Below are positions 50,523 through 60,143 of a DNA stretch of 64,000 bases, one piece after another (position 1 is the first letter of the stretch; each line of letters starts with the position of its first letter). The DNA is from Ardenticatenaceae bacterium (GTDB lineage Bacteria > Chloroflexota > Anaerolineae > Promineifilales > Promineifilaceae): the NCBI GenBank assembly GCA_020634455.1, contig JACKBQ010000002.1, positions 744,001 through 808,000 of the forward strand. Reading direction: 5' to 3'. Position numbers and translations under genes: made by a program. The notes beneath the pieces were generated by a model that was given only the letters and a program-made list of their open reading frames with translations, was not told the origin of the DNA and ran no database searches.

Positions 50523-53069
50523 TCAGGGCAAGGATTTGACCAGGCCTAGCTCTCCGGCGAGGGTGACAGCTTGGGTCCGGTTTTTAACCTGAAGCTTACT
50601 GTAAATCTGGCGTGTGTAATATTTGACTGTGCCTTCGGCGATTATGAGGTTTTCAGCAATTTGGCGATTGCTGTGGCCAGCTGCCAGGAGTGCCAGTACA
50701 TCTTGTTCGCGGGCGGTTAGTGGTTCCACAAGCGCCTTATTTGGATCGTGGGCTACGGCCGTTCCTGGGGAAGTCACGTTGAGCAAAGGCAGTGCCGCGA
50801 GTAGCCTGTCAATGGTGTTTGCCAGGGTGGCAGATTGACCTTTGGCAACGGCCGTTTTCATCTGCTTGGGTGTTAGCTGAAGCTTGAAGCTATCTCTGAA
50901 CTGGCTGGCCTGCACCCGTGTTTCCTGACTGGCGGCCTCCTGGCTGAGCACAAAGGCAAACAGCGGTATGCCTTCCTCAACCTGTTCCAAACGGCAGAAC
51001 AACTCACCGATGCCAACGCACAGGGTGAGAATGAGGGGGACAAAGCGGATTTCGGCAGCCAATTGCAATGCCCGAGCATAATGATGTCGGGCGTTGTCGT
51101 AATCGTGTTGGGCGACAGCCGTATGGCCCAGCCCGTAGAGAGACGTAGCCAGCCCACCGATATCGTTAATGTTTTCATAAAGGTGGAGGCTCTTTTCAAA
51201 GAGCCTTTGAGCCTCTTGATGGTTTTCCTGGCGTAGGGCAATCTCGCTTAAATGGTTGAGCGCCAAGGCCATGCCTTCGGTATCGTGAAACGCCTCGCGG
51301 ATATCATAGCTGGCCTGATAATGGTTTTTGGCTGTGGCAAAATCATTTTCCATGGTGGCCAAATCGGCCAGGGTATTGAGTACGTAGGCCATAAACCAGT
51401 GATCATCTGCTGCTTGCACGATAGCAAATGCTTTGAGGGCCTTTTGGCGTGCTGTTTTTAAGTTGCCTTGCGCCATAGCTGCTTGAGATAACAAGAAATA
51501 GGCAAATTTTTGATTGTCCAAATGATTGCATTGTACGGCCGTGGCTAATGCCTGATTTGCGTACATTTCGGCGTCAGTAAAGTTGCCCTGAATTAGATTG
51601 GCAAAGGCAAAGAGCACATTCGGGTCTGTCAAGTAACCAGGGTTGGGATTCATTTCCAGCTGTTGATGCAGCTTTTGACTCAACTTCATGACCTCAATTA
51701 TTTTCTGGGGCTGACCAAAACGCAGATAAAACCAGGCACAAACCATCAGGGTATCTATGAGCGCACGCTGGGCCTCCTTGTCGTTGGGCATGGCCTCCAG
51801 ACGAGCCGATGCCTGCTCAAAAGCGTGCAGCCCTTCGGCGTAGCGGCTCTGGAATTGATAAAAGTTGCCCAGGGCGAACGCCGCCTGTTGGATAGCGGGC
51901 ACATTTCCATGATCAATCGCGCACTGCCAGGCATCCTGAATATTTTTCAGTTCAGCCTCAATTTCACCTACAGCGGCGACCTGGCGCTGACCCATTAATT
52001 CTTTCTCGCGTTTGTGAAGGAAGCCAGCGTAGTAAAGGCAGTGGGCCTGGCGCACCTGATTGAACTCGGATTTGTTTTGGGCCAGTTTTTGGGTGCCGTA
52101 TTGGCGCAGCAATTCATGAAGATAATAACGGCCGTCTGCTCGCCATTGTAGCAGCGCTTTATCTTGCAGTTGTGAAATTAGCAGAAGTTCTGCCCCGGCA
52201 ACGGCCGTTGCCGCTTTCAACTGAAAACCACCGCGAAAAATGGAGAGTCGCTGGAAAACCTCTTTTTCCGGTGAGGATAGGTGTTCCCATGTTTGATCCA
52301 AGATTAACCGAATGCTCTGGTGCCGGTCGGGTAAATTGCGGTTTGTGGTCTGTAAAAGGTCGAGGTTTTTCTTGATTTCCACCGCAATCTGATTGCATGG
52401 AAGCAACCTGGCCCACGCGGCCGCTAGTTCCAATGCCAACGGGATGCCATCTACCATTTGGGTAATGTGCACCACATGCGTTAATTCATCTAACAGGGAA
52501 AAATGTTGGTTGACGCGGCTAGCACGATCGGCGAAAAGCTCTACCGCTTCATGTTTGGTTGTGTGCAAGGTTTTGTCTGAGGGGTATGAGAGTCCTCGGA
52601 GCATGTATATCCATTCCCCTTGTAAACCAAGCTTTTCGCGTGTAGTAACCAGAAGATTGAGGCCCGGGGCGACGGAAAGGAACTCGTCGATTGTTGAGGT
52701 GCCACCGTGATTGATGAGTTGCTCAAAGTTGTCGAGTACTAGCAGCGTTTCTTTGGTGCGCAGGAATTTAAGCAATTGCGTGAGTGGTTTTTCCTGGCTG
52801 GCCAAGGAAAACTCCAGTATATCAGCGATGGCGGCGATGAGCAGATCAACGGTATCTACAGCTTGAAGGGGCACAAAGTAGCTACCATCGGCGTACTCCG
52901 AGGCAAGGGCAGAAGCCACTTTGATCGCGAGTCTTGTTTTGCCTATGCCACCAGGCCCTAGCACGGTAAGCAGTCGGCAGTCTGCTTTGGTGAGAACGGC
53001 CGTAATTTCTGCAATTTCGGCTGTGCGACCGATAAATGTAGTTGCATCCAGAGGGAAAGTGTCCATCAT
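50523..53069 (-). CDS. LuxR-type regulator with NB-ARC-like ATPase and TPR domain
   Basis: About 848 residues. The N-terminal P-loop is LTVLGPGGIGKTRLAIKVASAL, with LLVLDNFEQLI as Walker B, typical of the AfsR/NB-ARC-like ATPases. Then many TPR-like repeats (for example HYARALQLAAE), and a C-terminal LuxR domain LTAREQDVLALLAAGHSNRQIAENLIIAEGTVKYYTRQIYSKLQVKNR. It differs from the MalT-type protein at 43701-46394 in its ATPase class. The chosen start, ATG 53069, has no clear ribosome binding site; a TTG at 53090 is an alternative. It lies just downstream of the glycoside operon's last gene in the same strand but has its own AT-rich upstream region. Confidence 0.9.
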   Translation of the reverse strand: MMDTFPLDATTFIGRTAEIAEITAVLTKADCRLLTVLGPGGIGKTRLAIKVASALASEYADGSYFVPLQAVDTVDLLIAAIADILEFSLASQEKPLTQLLKFLRTKETLLVLDNFEQLINHGGTSTIDEFLSVAPGLNLLVTTREKLGLQGEWIYMLRGLSYPSDKTLHTTKHEAVELFADRASRVNQHFSLLDELTHVVHITQMVDGIPLALELAAAWARLLPCNQIAVEIKKNLDLLQTTNRNLPDRHQSIRLILDQTWEHLSSPEKEVFQRLSIFRGGFQLKAATAVAGAELLLISQLQDKALLQWRADGRYYLHELLRQYGTQKLAQNKSEFNQVRQAHCLYYAGFLHKREKELMGQRQVAAVGEIEAELKNIQDAWQCAIDHGNVPAIQQAAFALGNFYQFQSRYAEGLHAFEQASARLEAMPNDKEAQRALIDTLMVCAWFYLRFGQPQKIIEVMKLSQKLHQQLEMNPNPGYLTDPNVLFAFANLIQGNFTDAEMYANQALATAVQCNHLDNQKFAYFLLSQAAMAQGNLKTARQKALKAFAIVQAADDHWFMAYVLNTLADLATMENDFATAKNHYQASYDIREAFHDTEGMALALNHLSEIALRQENHQEAQRLFEKSLHLYENINDIGGLATSLYGLGHTAVAQHDYDNARHHYARALQLAAEIRFVPLILTLCVGIGELFCRLEQVEEGIPLFAFVLSQEAASQETRVQASQFRDSFKLQLTPKQMKTAVAKGQSATLANTIDRLLAALPLLNVTSPGTAVAHDPNKALVEPLTAREQDVLALLAAGHSNRQIAENLIIAEGTVKYYTRQIYSKLQVKNRTQAVTLAGELGLVKSLP

Positions 53070-53255
53070 TCTGGCATTTTGGATGTGCAATAACTGTTGG
53101 TGGACTTGATCCAGCCAACGATACTTTCGGATAAATTATCAAGTGGAATATGGAAGCTACATTAATAGTAGATTAATAATAATAGGTTGGCGCACGAGAA
53201 ATCAAGTTTGTGCCAAATTACACAAGCGAATGCTCTTTTGATGCAATTATGAGAC

Positions 53256-54491
53256 CTATTTAAAGAGTGGCCACAGTAGTTCAAATAGAGTTTGGTGGGA
53301 GAAGTGTTGTTTGCCTAGTTCATAATTGTGGGTGGTGGCGGGAATGGCCGTTTCCGGATTTTCCAACCAGCCCCGCACCGTTTCCACCGTTTCCGGCGTA
53401 ATCTCCCAATCAATCTCGGCAAACTGGAAGCCCAGCGGGCCAATGTCCGCCGCGTAGACGGGGTAGCGGTTCACCACGGCGGGCAGCATAAAGTACACCG
53501 TCTCGATGAGCGCATTGCCAAACCCCTCGATGTAGCTGGGGTAGGTGACCAGATCGGCGTGCGGGTAGGCGTCCCACAGCGAATAGATTTTCTTATCGCC
53601 CGCTTCGTGCCGCTGGTCATCCACCAAATCCCCTGCATAAATAAATGCCACATTTTTACCTTTGGCCAACGCTTGAAGTTCGTGTAGATATTCCAGCCCT
53701 TCATCCCCTGCTTTGTGGGTGATAACCAGTTTGGCGCGGGGATCGCCTAGCTGGTGCAGCAGCTCGATCGACAGCTCGATCCCCTTGCGCGGGATGACGC
53801 GGGTGGGCTGCAAAATGAGCCAATCGTCTGGCTCTAGCCCAATGGCCCGCCGAAAATCGGCGTTAAAATCGTCAATGCCGGGCGGCGGCGTGTGAAAATC
53901 AAACACGTTGGGGATGACGAGGCTGTCTAGCCCGCGCCGCTGCTTAAGCGCCGTTTGGGCCAGCGAGTTGATGGTGGCGTGGCTCAGGCCGGGCAAATTT
54001 GGCGGGAAGAACTGGTCCAAAAATGGTTCGATCTGGCTGTGCAGAAAACGGGGCCGTTCCCAGTAAAAATCGTGGTTGTGGGCCAGGCCGGGCAGCTTCA
54101 GTTCGGCCATCAGCTCGGCCAGCGCCTGGGCCAGGGGGAGCTGCATGGGGATGGCGAAGGTGTTTTGGGTAATGACGAATTGGATTTCGTTTTGGGTGAG
54201 GAATTGGCGAAGCGGCCGTTTCAGTTCCGCCGCTCTTTTGGCAATGTCTGGCAGCAACGTTTCCGCTGCTTCCTTCTCCACAAAGGCGCGATCGTGTAGC
54301 TGTTTGGCGAGGGGGTCTTCAAAATGGAGACGGCCGTCTTCCAGCCCACGCTTTTTCAGTTCGGGGTCCAGTTCGCCCGCGCAATAATAGGTTTGGTGGC
54401 CAGCTTGTTCCGCAATGGTCACCACTTTGGCCGATTCGAGCGAGACACCATCGGTGCCTGCCAGTCGAGTAGAAATAACGCCAATGTTCAT
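53256..54491 (-). CDS. Family 4-type glycosyltransferase
   Basis: A 411-residue GT-B glycosyltransferase. The N-terminus MNIGVISTRLAGTDGVSLESAKVVTIAEQAGH is a typical acceptor domain, and the C-terminal donor site shows LILQPTRVIPRKGIELSIELLHQL and YPSYIEGFGNALIETVYFMLPAVV (the Glu-x7-Glu motif). ATG 54491 overlaps the upstream phosphorylase gene by 4 bases. In this operon a role in making a glycosylglycerate such as mannosylglucosylglycerate, or in remodelling it, is plausible. The substrate is an inference from neighbours, not from sequence. Confidence 0.87.
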   Translation of the reverse strand: MNIGVISTRLAGTDGVSLESAKVVTIAEQAGHQTYYCAGELDPELKKRGLEDGRLHFEDPLAKQLHDRAFVEKEAAETLLPDIAKRAAELKRPLRQFLTQNEIQFVITQNTFAIPMQLPLAQALAELMAELKLPGLAHNHDFYWERPRFLHSQIEPFLDQFFPPNLPGLSHATINSLAQTALKQRRGLDSLVIPNVFDFHTPPPGIDDFNADFRRAIGLEPDDWLILQPTRVIPRKGIELSIELLHQLGDPRAKLVITHKAGDEGLEYLHELQALAKGKNVAFIYAGDLVDDQRHEAGDKKIYSLWDAYPHADLVTYPSYIEGFGNALIETVYFMLPAVVNRYPVYAADIGPLGFQFAEIDWEITPETVETVRGWLENPETAIPATTHNYELGKQHFSHQTLFELLWPLFK

Positions 54492-56167
54492 GATGGTTTT
54501 ATCCAGACGATTTGGTAGGGGGCGAGGGTGAGTTGGGCGGGAACGGCCGTTCCCGTCACCAAATCTCGCCCGGTTAATGGTAAATTCAGCGTGATGGCTT
54601 GGGCCGAGACGTTGTGTAGGCAAAGCAGCGCTTCTTTTTCATACGAACGCAACACCGCAAAGACGGCCGGGTGCAGATCAAGAATTTTTTGTGCGCCCAC
54701 CGGGTGGAATGCTTTTTCAGTGGTGCGCAGCCGCAGCAGATGGCTGTAGCCCGCAAAAATATGCTGGCGCAAGCCGGATTGCAACGCTTCTTCCAGGGCA
54801 TCCCGCTGGAACTTTTGCCGGTTGATGGTGCGGTTGCGGCCGGTTTGCTGCACCCCTTCGTGCCAGTTTTGCGAGCCAAACAGGCTGTGGAAGTAAATCC
54901 CCGGCACGCCGCGCAGCGCCAGCATGATTGCCTGCGAGGCCAAAAAGCGGCGGGCGATGCGTTCGTCAGATTCATCGGCTCCGGGCACACCTAGCGCATT
55001 CAGATAATTGATGTTGAGTTCATAGGCAGCTTGCGTGCCGTCGCCGTTGGCTTTGTAAGAGACGAGGCCACCCAGCGCCCGCACCCGCTCCGCCATCGCC
55101 TCAATTTCATCATTGCTGAGGATGCCACGGGCGGGCGTGACGCCGATGCCGTCGTGGGAGGCGCAAAAGTTGAAGAAGGTGACGCGCTGCGACGGCAGCT
55201 CCAGGCTGCTGGCCCAGTCCGATAGCTGTTGGGCATTGCCGGTGTGGAAGGTGTGCAGCAGCAGCGGCGGCAGGGAGAAGTTGTACACCATTTGGGCTTC
55301 GTTGCGGCCGTTGCCAAAGTAGGAGATGTTTTCCTGGTGCGGGATATTGGTTTCGGTAATGAGCATCACCTGCGGAGCCACCTCATCCAAAACCGAGCGC
55401 ATGAGCTGGATGATGCGGTGGGTTTGCGGCAGGTTCAGGCAGCGGGTGCCAATCTCCTTCCACATAAAGCCGATGGCGTCCAGACGGACGTAGGTTGCGC
55501 CTTGGGCCACGTAAAAGAGCAGGGTTTCCAGCACGGCCAGCAGCACGGCCGGATTGGCATAGTTCAAATCAATCTGGTCGTCGCTGAAGGTGGTCCACAG
55601 GTGGCGGGTGCCGGATGCGGTCTCGAATGGGGTGAGCAGGGGCAGGGCGCGCGGGCGGAAAACGGCCGTTAAATCCGCTTCCGGGTCAACCGCCACAAAA
55701 AAGTCGTCGTAGGCGGGGTTGCCCTGCAAGTAGCCGTGGAACCAGCCGCTTTGGGCGGAAATGTGGTTGATGACGGCGTCAAACATGAGCTGGAAGTTGT
55801 CGTGGAAGGCGGCCACCTCATCCCAACTGCCTAGGGCGGGGTCAACTGCCTGGTAATCGATTACCGAAAAGCCATCGTCGCTGGAGTAGGGGTAGAAGGG
55901 GAGCAGGTGGATGGTTTGGATACGGCCGTTCAGCTTTTTGGCACAAAAGTTAGCCAGGGTTTGCAGGGGGGCTTCACCAGGGGTTTGCACCTGGTCGCCG
56001 TAGGTGATGAGAACGGTGTCGCGTTCGGTGAAAGCGCGATCACTGGCTGTTTGGGTAGGCAACTGCGGGCGCACGGCTTCGACTAACCCCGCAAGTTTGG
56101 GCAGCAGCTGAACGGCCGTTTCGGTTCCGTAAAGAAAAGTTAGATGCTCTAGAATCTCCTGGTTCAT
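54488..56167 (-). CDS. GH13_18-type glycoside phosphorylase (sucrose/glucosylglycerate phosphorylase-like)
   Basis: A 559-residue GH13 barrel. The nucleophile is the Asp in YVRLDAIGFMWKEIGT and the acid/base Glu in MLITETNIPHQENISYFGNG, as in sucrose phosphorylase. HLLPFYPYSSDDGFSVIDYQAVDPALGSW is also a GH13_18 signature. Members cleave sucrose, sucrose 6'-phosphate, glucosylglycerol or glucosylglycerate with phosphate. Given the adjacent GH38 mannosidase and glycosyltransferase, glucosylglycerate phosphorylase is my first choice. I chose ATG 56167 with AAGGAT close upstream. It is translationally coupled to the glycosyltransferase. Confidence 0.9.
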   Translation of the reverse strand: MNQEILEHLTFLYGTETAVQLLPKLAGLVEAVRPQLPTQTASDRAFTERDTVLITYGDQVQTPGEAPLQTLANFCAKKLNGRIQTIHLLPFYPYSSDDGFSVIDYQAVDPALGSWDEVAAFHDNFQLMFDAVINHISAQSGWFHGYLQGNPAYDDFFVAVDPEADLTAVFRPRALPLLTPFETASGTRHLWTTFSDDQIDLNYANPAVLLAVLETLLFYVAQGATYVRLDAIGFMWKEIGTRCLNLPQTHRIIQLMRSVLDEVAPQVMLITETNIPHQENISYFGNGRNEAQMVYNFSLPPLLLHTFHTGNAQQLSDWASSLELPSQRVTFFNFCASHDGIGVTPARGILSNDEIEAMAERVRALGGLVSYKANGDGTQAAYELNINYLNALGVPGADESDERIARRFLASQAIMLALRGVPGIYFHSLFGSQNWHEGVQQTGRNRTINRQKFQRDALEEALQSGLRQHIFAGYSHLLRLRTTEKAFHPVGAQKILDLHPAVFAVLRSYEKEALLCLHNVSAQAITLNLPLTGRDLVTGTAVPAQLTLAPYQIVWIKPS

Positions 56168-56194
56168 ATCCTTGTCTGGGCCAGTTTTGTAATG

Positions 56195-56260
56195 GGACAC
56201 GGATACTACGGATTGTACGGATTTCAAAAGTTATCCGTGTCATCTGTTAAATCCGTGTCC
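56195..56260. repeat. ATCCGTGTC-word inverted repeat
   Basis: GGACACGGAT (56195-56204) is mirrored by ATCCGTGTCC (56251-56260), with more ACGGATT and ATCCGTGTC words between. It fills the 105-base gap between the mannosidase and phosphorylase genes. Confidence 0.7.
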
Positions 56261-56272
56261 TACTCATTGCGG

Positions 56273-58981
56273 TCAGAGTACAGTGACGACGTAATCAAAG
56301 ATGCGTCGTTTGATGCGTAAGCGATTCAGGGCAATGCCCACGGCCGCGATTTCATCGTCCGGCTCGTATAAATAGGCGTAATCTTCATCGCCGTTGGCGG
56401 CCAGCTTGCGGCTGTTGAGCAGGTGAGACAGGGTAAATTCTAGCCGCTCACGGTCTAAAATGTAGATTTTGTGTTGCCAGCGTAATTTTTCTTTGCCCGT
56501 GCTTTTGTCCAATTGTTCTTGGTCAGCGGCAATTTGGGCTTCCAACTGCTTCATTTTGGCTTGAAGCTGGTCTAAAACGGCCGTATCCGGCTGTCCCTCA
56601 TTTTTGCCCACGCGCCAACGGGGTGCGTTGTGCCAGGTGACGCTGGTTTGAGCCTCATTGGCGGCAGCGGGCAGGTTGTGGGGCAGTTGCAGAGTGACGA
56701 TTTTTTTGGCGGGAACGGCCGTTGCCTCTCCCTCAAAATCCCCCCAAACGTTGGTTTGCGAATATTGAGATTGTAAGGGCTGGGCAGCAGTGGTTGGGTT
56801 GTACAATCGCGCCAGCAGCTTCCCATTTTGCACCGTCAGAGCGCTCAGCGGCACCGTTTCGGCCAACAACGACCATTCGGTTTGGCTACCGCCCCCGTCG
56901 CCGTGCACGATCAGCGGCGGATTTTGGTAGTTGGCATTGATCTGTTGCAGCGTCATTGAGTCCGGGGCAAAGTTGCCAATGGCGACGGCAATTTGATGAT
57001 GGATGGTGCGTTCGCAACGGCCGTCTGGCACGTAGAAAAATGGCCCGGCGTCCCCTTCACGGTCGCGTAACCCTGCCTTCGTAAGCCACTCCACCGAGCG
57101 GCGCAGCGTGAGGGCAATGGTGCCCGATTCATTGGCGGTGTAGCTGTGGATGCCTTTGGCCAGAACGGCCGTACAGCCCCCCTCATGCCCCACAGCCACA
57201 AAATCATGGAAGGGAAAATCGGTCACGCGGCCCAGCTCTCGCTGGCCAAGCAGCACTTTGGCCAAATTGTCTGGCAGTTGGCGGGGCAGCAAATCGGTGT
57301 CGGCGACGGGGCGCGGTACAACGTCAAACGGCATTCCGGCAAAAAGGTTGCCCGGCTGATTCGTCTCAAAAGCCAGATCAACGCGCACATTGCTGCCGCG
57401 TGAATCCAAAACGATGTCCCATTTGATAAGCTGCGAATCATCTAGATGCAGGCTGACCTGCGCACTGATTTCAACGTCTTCATTTTGCCAGCCTGCCCTG
57501 AAATGGAGCCTGGCGTGGTGCTCAGAGGTTTCGGTGAGGAGGATGGGGGATAACGGCCGTAATTCACCCAACATTTCACCCAATTCCGTCGAGTACGTAT
57601 CGCCCGCTTCCGCCCACACCAAAAAACGGCCGAACGTTTGCTCCCCCACCTGCACCAATCCATCTGAGGTGAGGGAAACGGTGAAATGCTCATTTTCCCA
57701 GGTGAAATTTTCTACGGGAATTTGGGTTGGTTCGATGGCTGCCCGCTTTTTAATGGGCCACACGCCAATGCCAGACGTTTCTGCCTGAACCAAAACCAAC
57801 TCGTCACTGACCGGCTGCCAGCCTGGCTGCGCCAGTGGATTGGTGCTAATGGCGTAGTCGCCGGGGGCAAAGTTGGCCAGCAGCGCAGCCAAGGATTCTT
57901 GAATTTCATCCTGAAGCTCAGCAAAGGTTTGGCGGTAGCTGTAGACCATTTTTTCATGCACCTGGTCAATGCTGACGCCGCAAATACAGTCATGGACCGC
58001 ATTTTGCAACAGCAGTCTGCCCCACTGCTCAAATTTGGCGGCCGGGTAGGAACGGCCGTACAGCCGAGCCATCGCCGCCAACGGTTCCGCCACCTGAAAC
58101 AGCAGCTGTTGACAGTCACGGGCCATCACCTTCAGGTAGGTGCGGGCGGAGTAAACGCCGGGGAAGGTGGCTCCGTACTTGCCAGAGTTCAGTTCCCCCA
58201 CGATGGTAGGCAAGGCCAGGTTTTTCTGGGCGAGGGATTGCACAAACGCGGTTGGCGTTGCTTCTAGCAATTTGAGATCGTCGTGGAGCGTTGCCCCTTG
58301 GCTGAGAAAGGTCAGCGGGTCTTCCGGGTCGTCTTCCAGGTCGTAGCCGTCGAACAGGGGAATGTCTGGGGTGGGGTAGAACGGCCGTAACTTACCAACC
58401 TCTTGCTCCAACCGCTCCACGGCCACTTCTGGGGCGTGGGTAATGCCGTACAGGTTCCGGTAACCGCCAAACAGATCAACGGCCAGCAGCTGACTGCCAT
58501 CCGCCCCTTGCCACTGGAAATATGGTTCCAATTTTGGTACGCCCCGCCAGACAAACACAGCATCCAGCCCAAACAGTTGGTGAATTTGTGGCGCTTGGCT
58601 GATGTGGCCAAAGGTGTCTACCAACCAGCCAGTTTTCATGTCCGTGCCGAAGCGATTGAGGTCGGAACGGCCGTACAGCAAATTGCGAATCAACAGTTCC
58701 CCCCCGGTAAGCTGCCAATCCGGCTGGCAGTAATATGGGCCAATTTGCAGCTGCCGTTTGCCAATGAGCGACGCAACGCGCCCCTCATACGCTGGTGCTA
58801 CCGCCAGCAAATCCTCAATCACCAATGTTTGCCCATCAAACAAATAGCGAAATTCAGGATTCTCTTCAGATAATTTGGTCAGCTTGTCAATAAGCCCAGG
58901 GATCCAGCGACTGGTGTAAACAGACGTCAGGAACCATTCCCGATCCCAGTGGGTATGGTTAATAATGTGCACATTTGTCAT
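56273..58981 (-). CDS. GH38 alpha-mannosidase (mannosylglycerate hydrolase-like)
   Basis: A 902-residue family 38 retaining alpha-mannosidase. The N-terminal zinc site is NHTHWDREWF, the nucleophile Asp is in GWLVDTFGHISQAPQI, and further zinc ligands follow. E. coli MngB has about 880 residues and a similar opening. Length and the neighbouring glucosylglycerate-type phosphorylase suggest hydrolysis of mannosylglycerate or mannosylglucosylglycerate, releasing mannose. It begins 10 bases after the ABC ATPase stop, so it belongs to the transporter operon. Confidence 0.9.
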   Translation of the reverse strand: MTNVHIINHTHWDREWFLTSVYTSRWIPGLIDKLTKLSEENPEFRYLFDGQTLVIEDLLAVAPAYEGRVASLIGKRQLQIGPYYCQPDWQLTGGELLIRNLLYGRSDLNRFGTDMKTGWLVDTFGHISQAPQIHQLFGLDAVFVWRGVPKLEPYFQWQGADGSQLLAVDLFGGYRNLYGITHAPEVAVERLEQEVGKLRPFYPTPDIPLFDGYDLEDDPEDPLTFLSQGATLHDDLKLLEATPTAFVQSLAQKNLALPTIVGELNSGKYGATFPGVYSARTYLKVMARDCQQLLFQVAEPLAAMARLYGRSYPAAKFEQWGRLLLQNAVHDCICGVSIDQVHEKMVYSYRQTFAELQDEIQESLAALLANFAPGDYAISTNPLAQPGWQPVSDELVLVQAETSGIGVWPIKKRAAIEPTQIPVENFTWENEHFTVSLTSDGLVQVGEQTFGRFLVWAEAGDTYSTELGEMLGELRPLSPILLTETSEHHARLHFRAGWQNEDVEISAQVSLHLDDSQLIKWDIVLDSRGSNVRVDLAFETNQPGNLFAGMPFDVVPRPVADTDLLPRQLPDNLAKVLLGQRELGRVTDFPFHDFVAVGHEGGCTAVLAKGIHSYTANESGTIALTLRRSVEWLTKAGLRDREGDAGPFFYVPDGRCERTIHHQIAVAIGNFAPDSMTLQQINANYQNPPLIVHGDGGGSQTEWSLLAETVPLSALTVQNGKLLARLYNPTTAAQPLQSQYSQTNVWGDFEGEATAVPAKKIVTLQLPHNLPAAANEAQTSVTWHNAPRWRVGKNEGQPDTAVLDQLQAKMKQLEAQIAADQEQLDKSTGKEKLRWQHKIYILDRERLEFTLSHLLNSRKLAANGDEDYAYLYEPDDEIAAVGIALNRLRIKRRIFDYVVTVL

Positions 58982-58991
58982 AGAAAATCAT

Positions 58992-60080
58992 TTATGCATA
59001 CAGAACTTTCTCGCTTTCACGGTCGATCCAGCGAATTTTGTCTGCTGGGAAGCGCAGCCAAACATCGGCATTGGGCGCTACGTTGAATGTAGGGTGAGTG
59101 CTAACCTTAACAACATCCTCGCCAATCATCACTGTCAGCAAGTTTTGCGAACCTAGCGGTTCCACCACGCGTACCTGTACTTTAACCCCGTCATCCACTG
59201 GATGGTTCAGCGTTTCCATATTTTCGGCGCGAATACCCAGGATTACCTGCTGCCCATCATACTTTTTCAGCAGAGGTTTCATTTGCTCGGCCGGTTCCAA
59301 TTCAAAATCACCAATTTTTACTTTTAATGCGCCATTTTGTTGAACCTGGCCCCGCATGAAGTTCATCGGCGGGTTGCCAATAAAGCTACCGACAAACAAG
59401 TTCGAAGGCAAATCATACACCTTTGTCGGATGATCCACCTGCTGAATAAGGCCATCTTTCATAACGGCAATACGGTCCCCCATGCTGAGCGCCTCAATCT
59501 GGTCGTGCGTAACGTAGATGGTGGTGGCCCCAATTCCTGCCAGAAGCTGTTTCAGTTCGGCCCGCATCTCCAGGCGCAACAGCGCATCCAGGTTACTGAG
59601 AGGCTCATCCATCAGCAGCACTTCTGACTGCATGGCGATGGCCCTGGCCACAGCCACGCGCTGCCGCTGACCACCACTCATGTTGCTGGGATAGCGGTCT
59701 AGCAGTTTTTCAATATGCATCAGCCCGGCGGCATTTTTGACGCGTTTGTCAATTTCACGTGGGTCCACGCTGGCCATTTTTAACCCAAAGGCAATATTAT
59801 CCCGCACTTTCATGTGTGGGAAAATGGCGTAGCTCTGGAACACCATCGCAATCTTGCGCTGGCGTGGGGGCAGGTAGGTTACGTCGCGCCCGCCAATGGT
59901 GATGCGCCCTTCATCGGCCATGCCCAGGCCAGCAACGGCGCGCAGCAGGGTGGTTTTGCCGCAGCCGCTGGGGCCAAGCAGCACCACAAATTCCTTGTCG
60001 GCAATCACTAAATTTGCTTTGTCTACGGCAACAAAATCGCCAAATCGCTTGGTTGCGTTTTCAATTCGTATTTCGGCCAT
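58992..60080 (-). CDS. ABC sugar transporter ATP-binding protein (MsmX/UgpC-like)
   Basis: A 362-residue ATPase of the carbohydrate uptake type 1 family. Walker A is GPSGCGKTT, the signature MSGGQRQRVAVARAI, Walker B VLLMDEPLSNLD, H-loop IYVTHDQIEA. The C-terminal TOBE domain follows from about residue 235. It energises the two permeases upstream in the operon. No ACGGCCGT occurs in it. Confidence 0.95.
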   Translation of the reverse strand: MAEIRIENATKRFGDFVAVDKANLVIADKEFVVLLGPSGCGKTTLLRAVAGLGMADEGRITIGGRDVTYLPPRQRKIAMVFQSYAIFPHMKVRDNIAFGLKMASVDPREIDKRVKNAAGLMHIEKLLDRYPSNMSGGQRQRVAVARAIAMQSEVLLMDEPLSNLDALLRLEMRAELKQLLAGIGATTIYVTHDQIEALSMGDRIAVMKDGLIQQVDHPTKVYDLPSNLFVGSFIGNPPMNFMRGQVQQNGALKVKIGDFELEPAEQMKPLLKKYDGQQVILGIRAENMETLNHPVDDGVKVQVRVVEPLGSQNLLTVMIGEDVVKVSTHPTFNVAPNADVWLRFPADKIRWIDRESEKVLYA

Positions 60081-60143
60081 TTCTCATTCTTCCTAGGGCA
60101 ACGGTCTGTAGAAGATCCGCGCCGCTCAATGGGTTTTGTTAAA

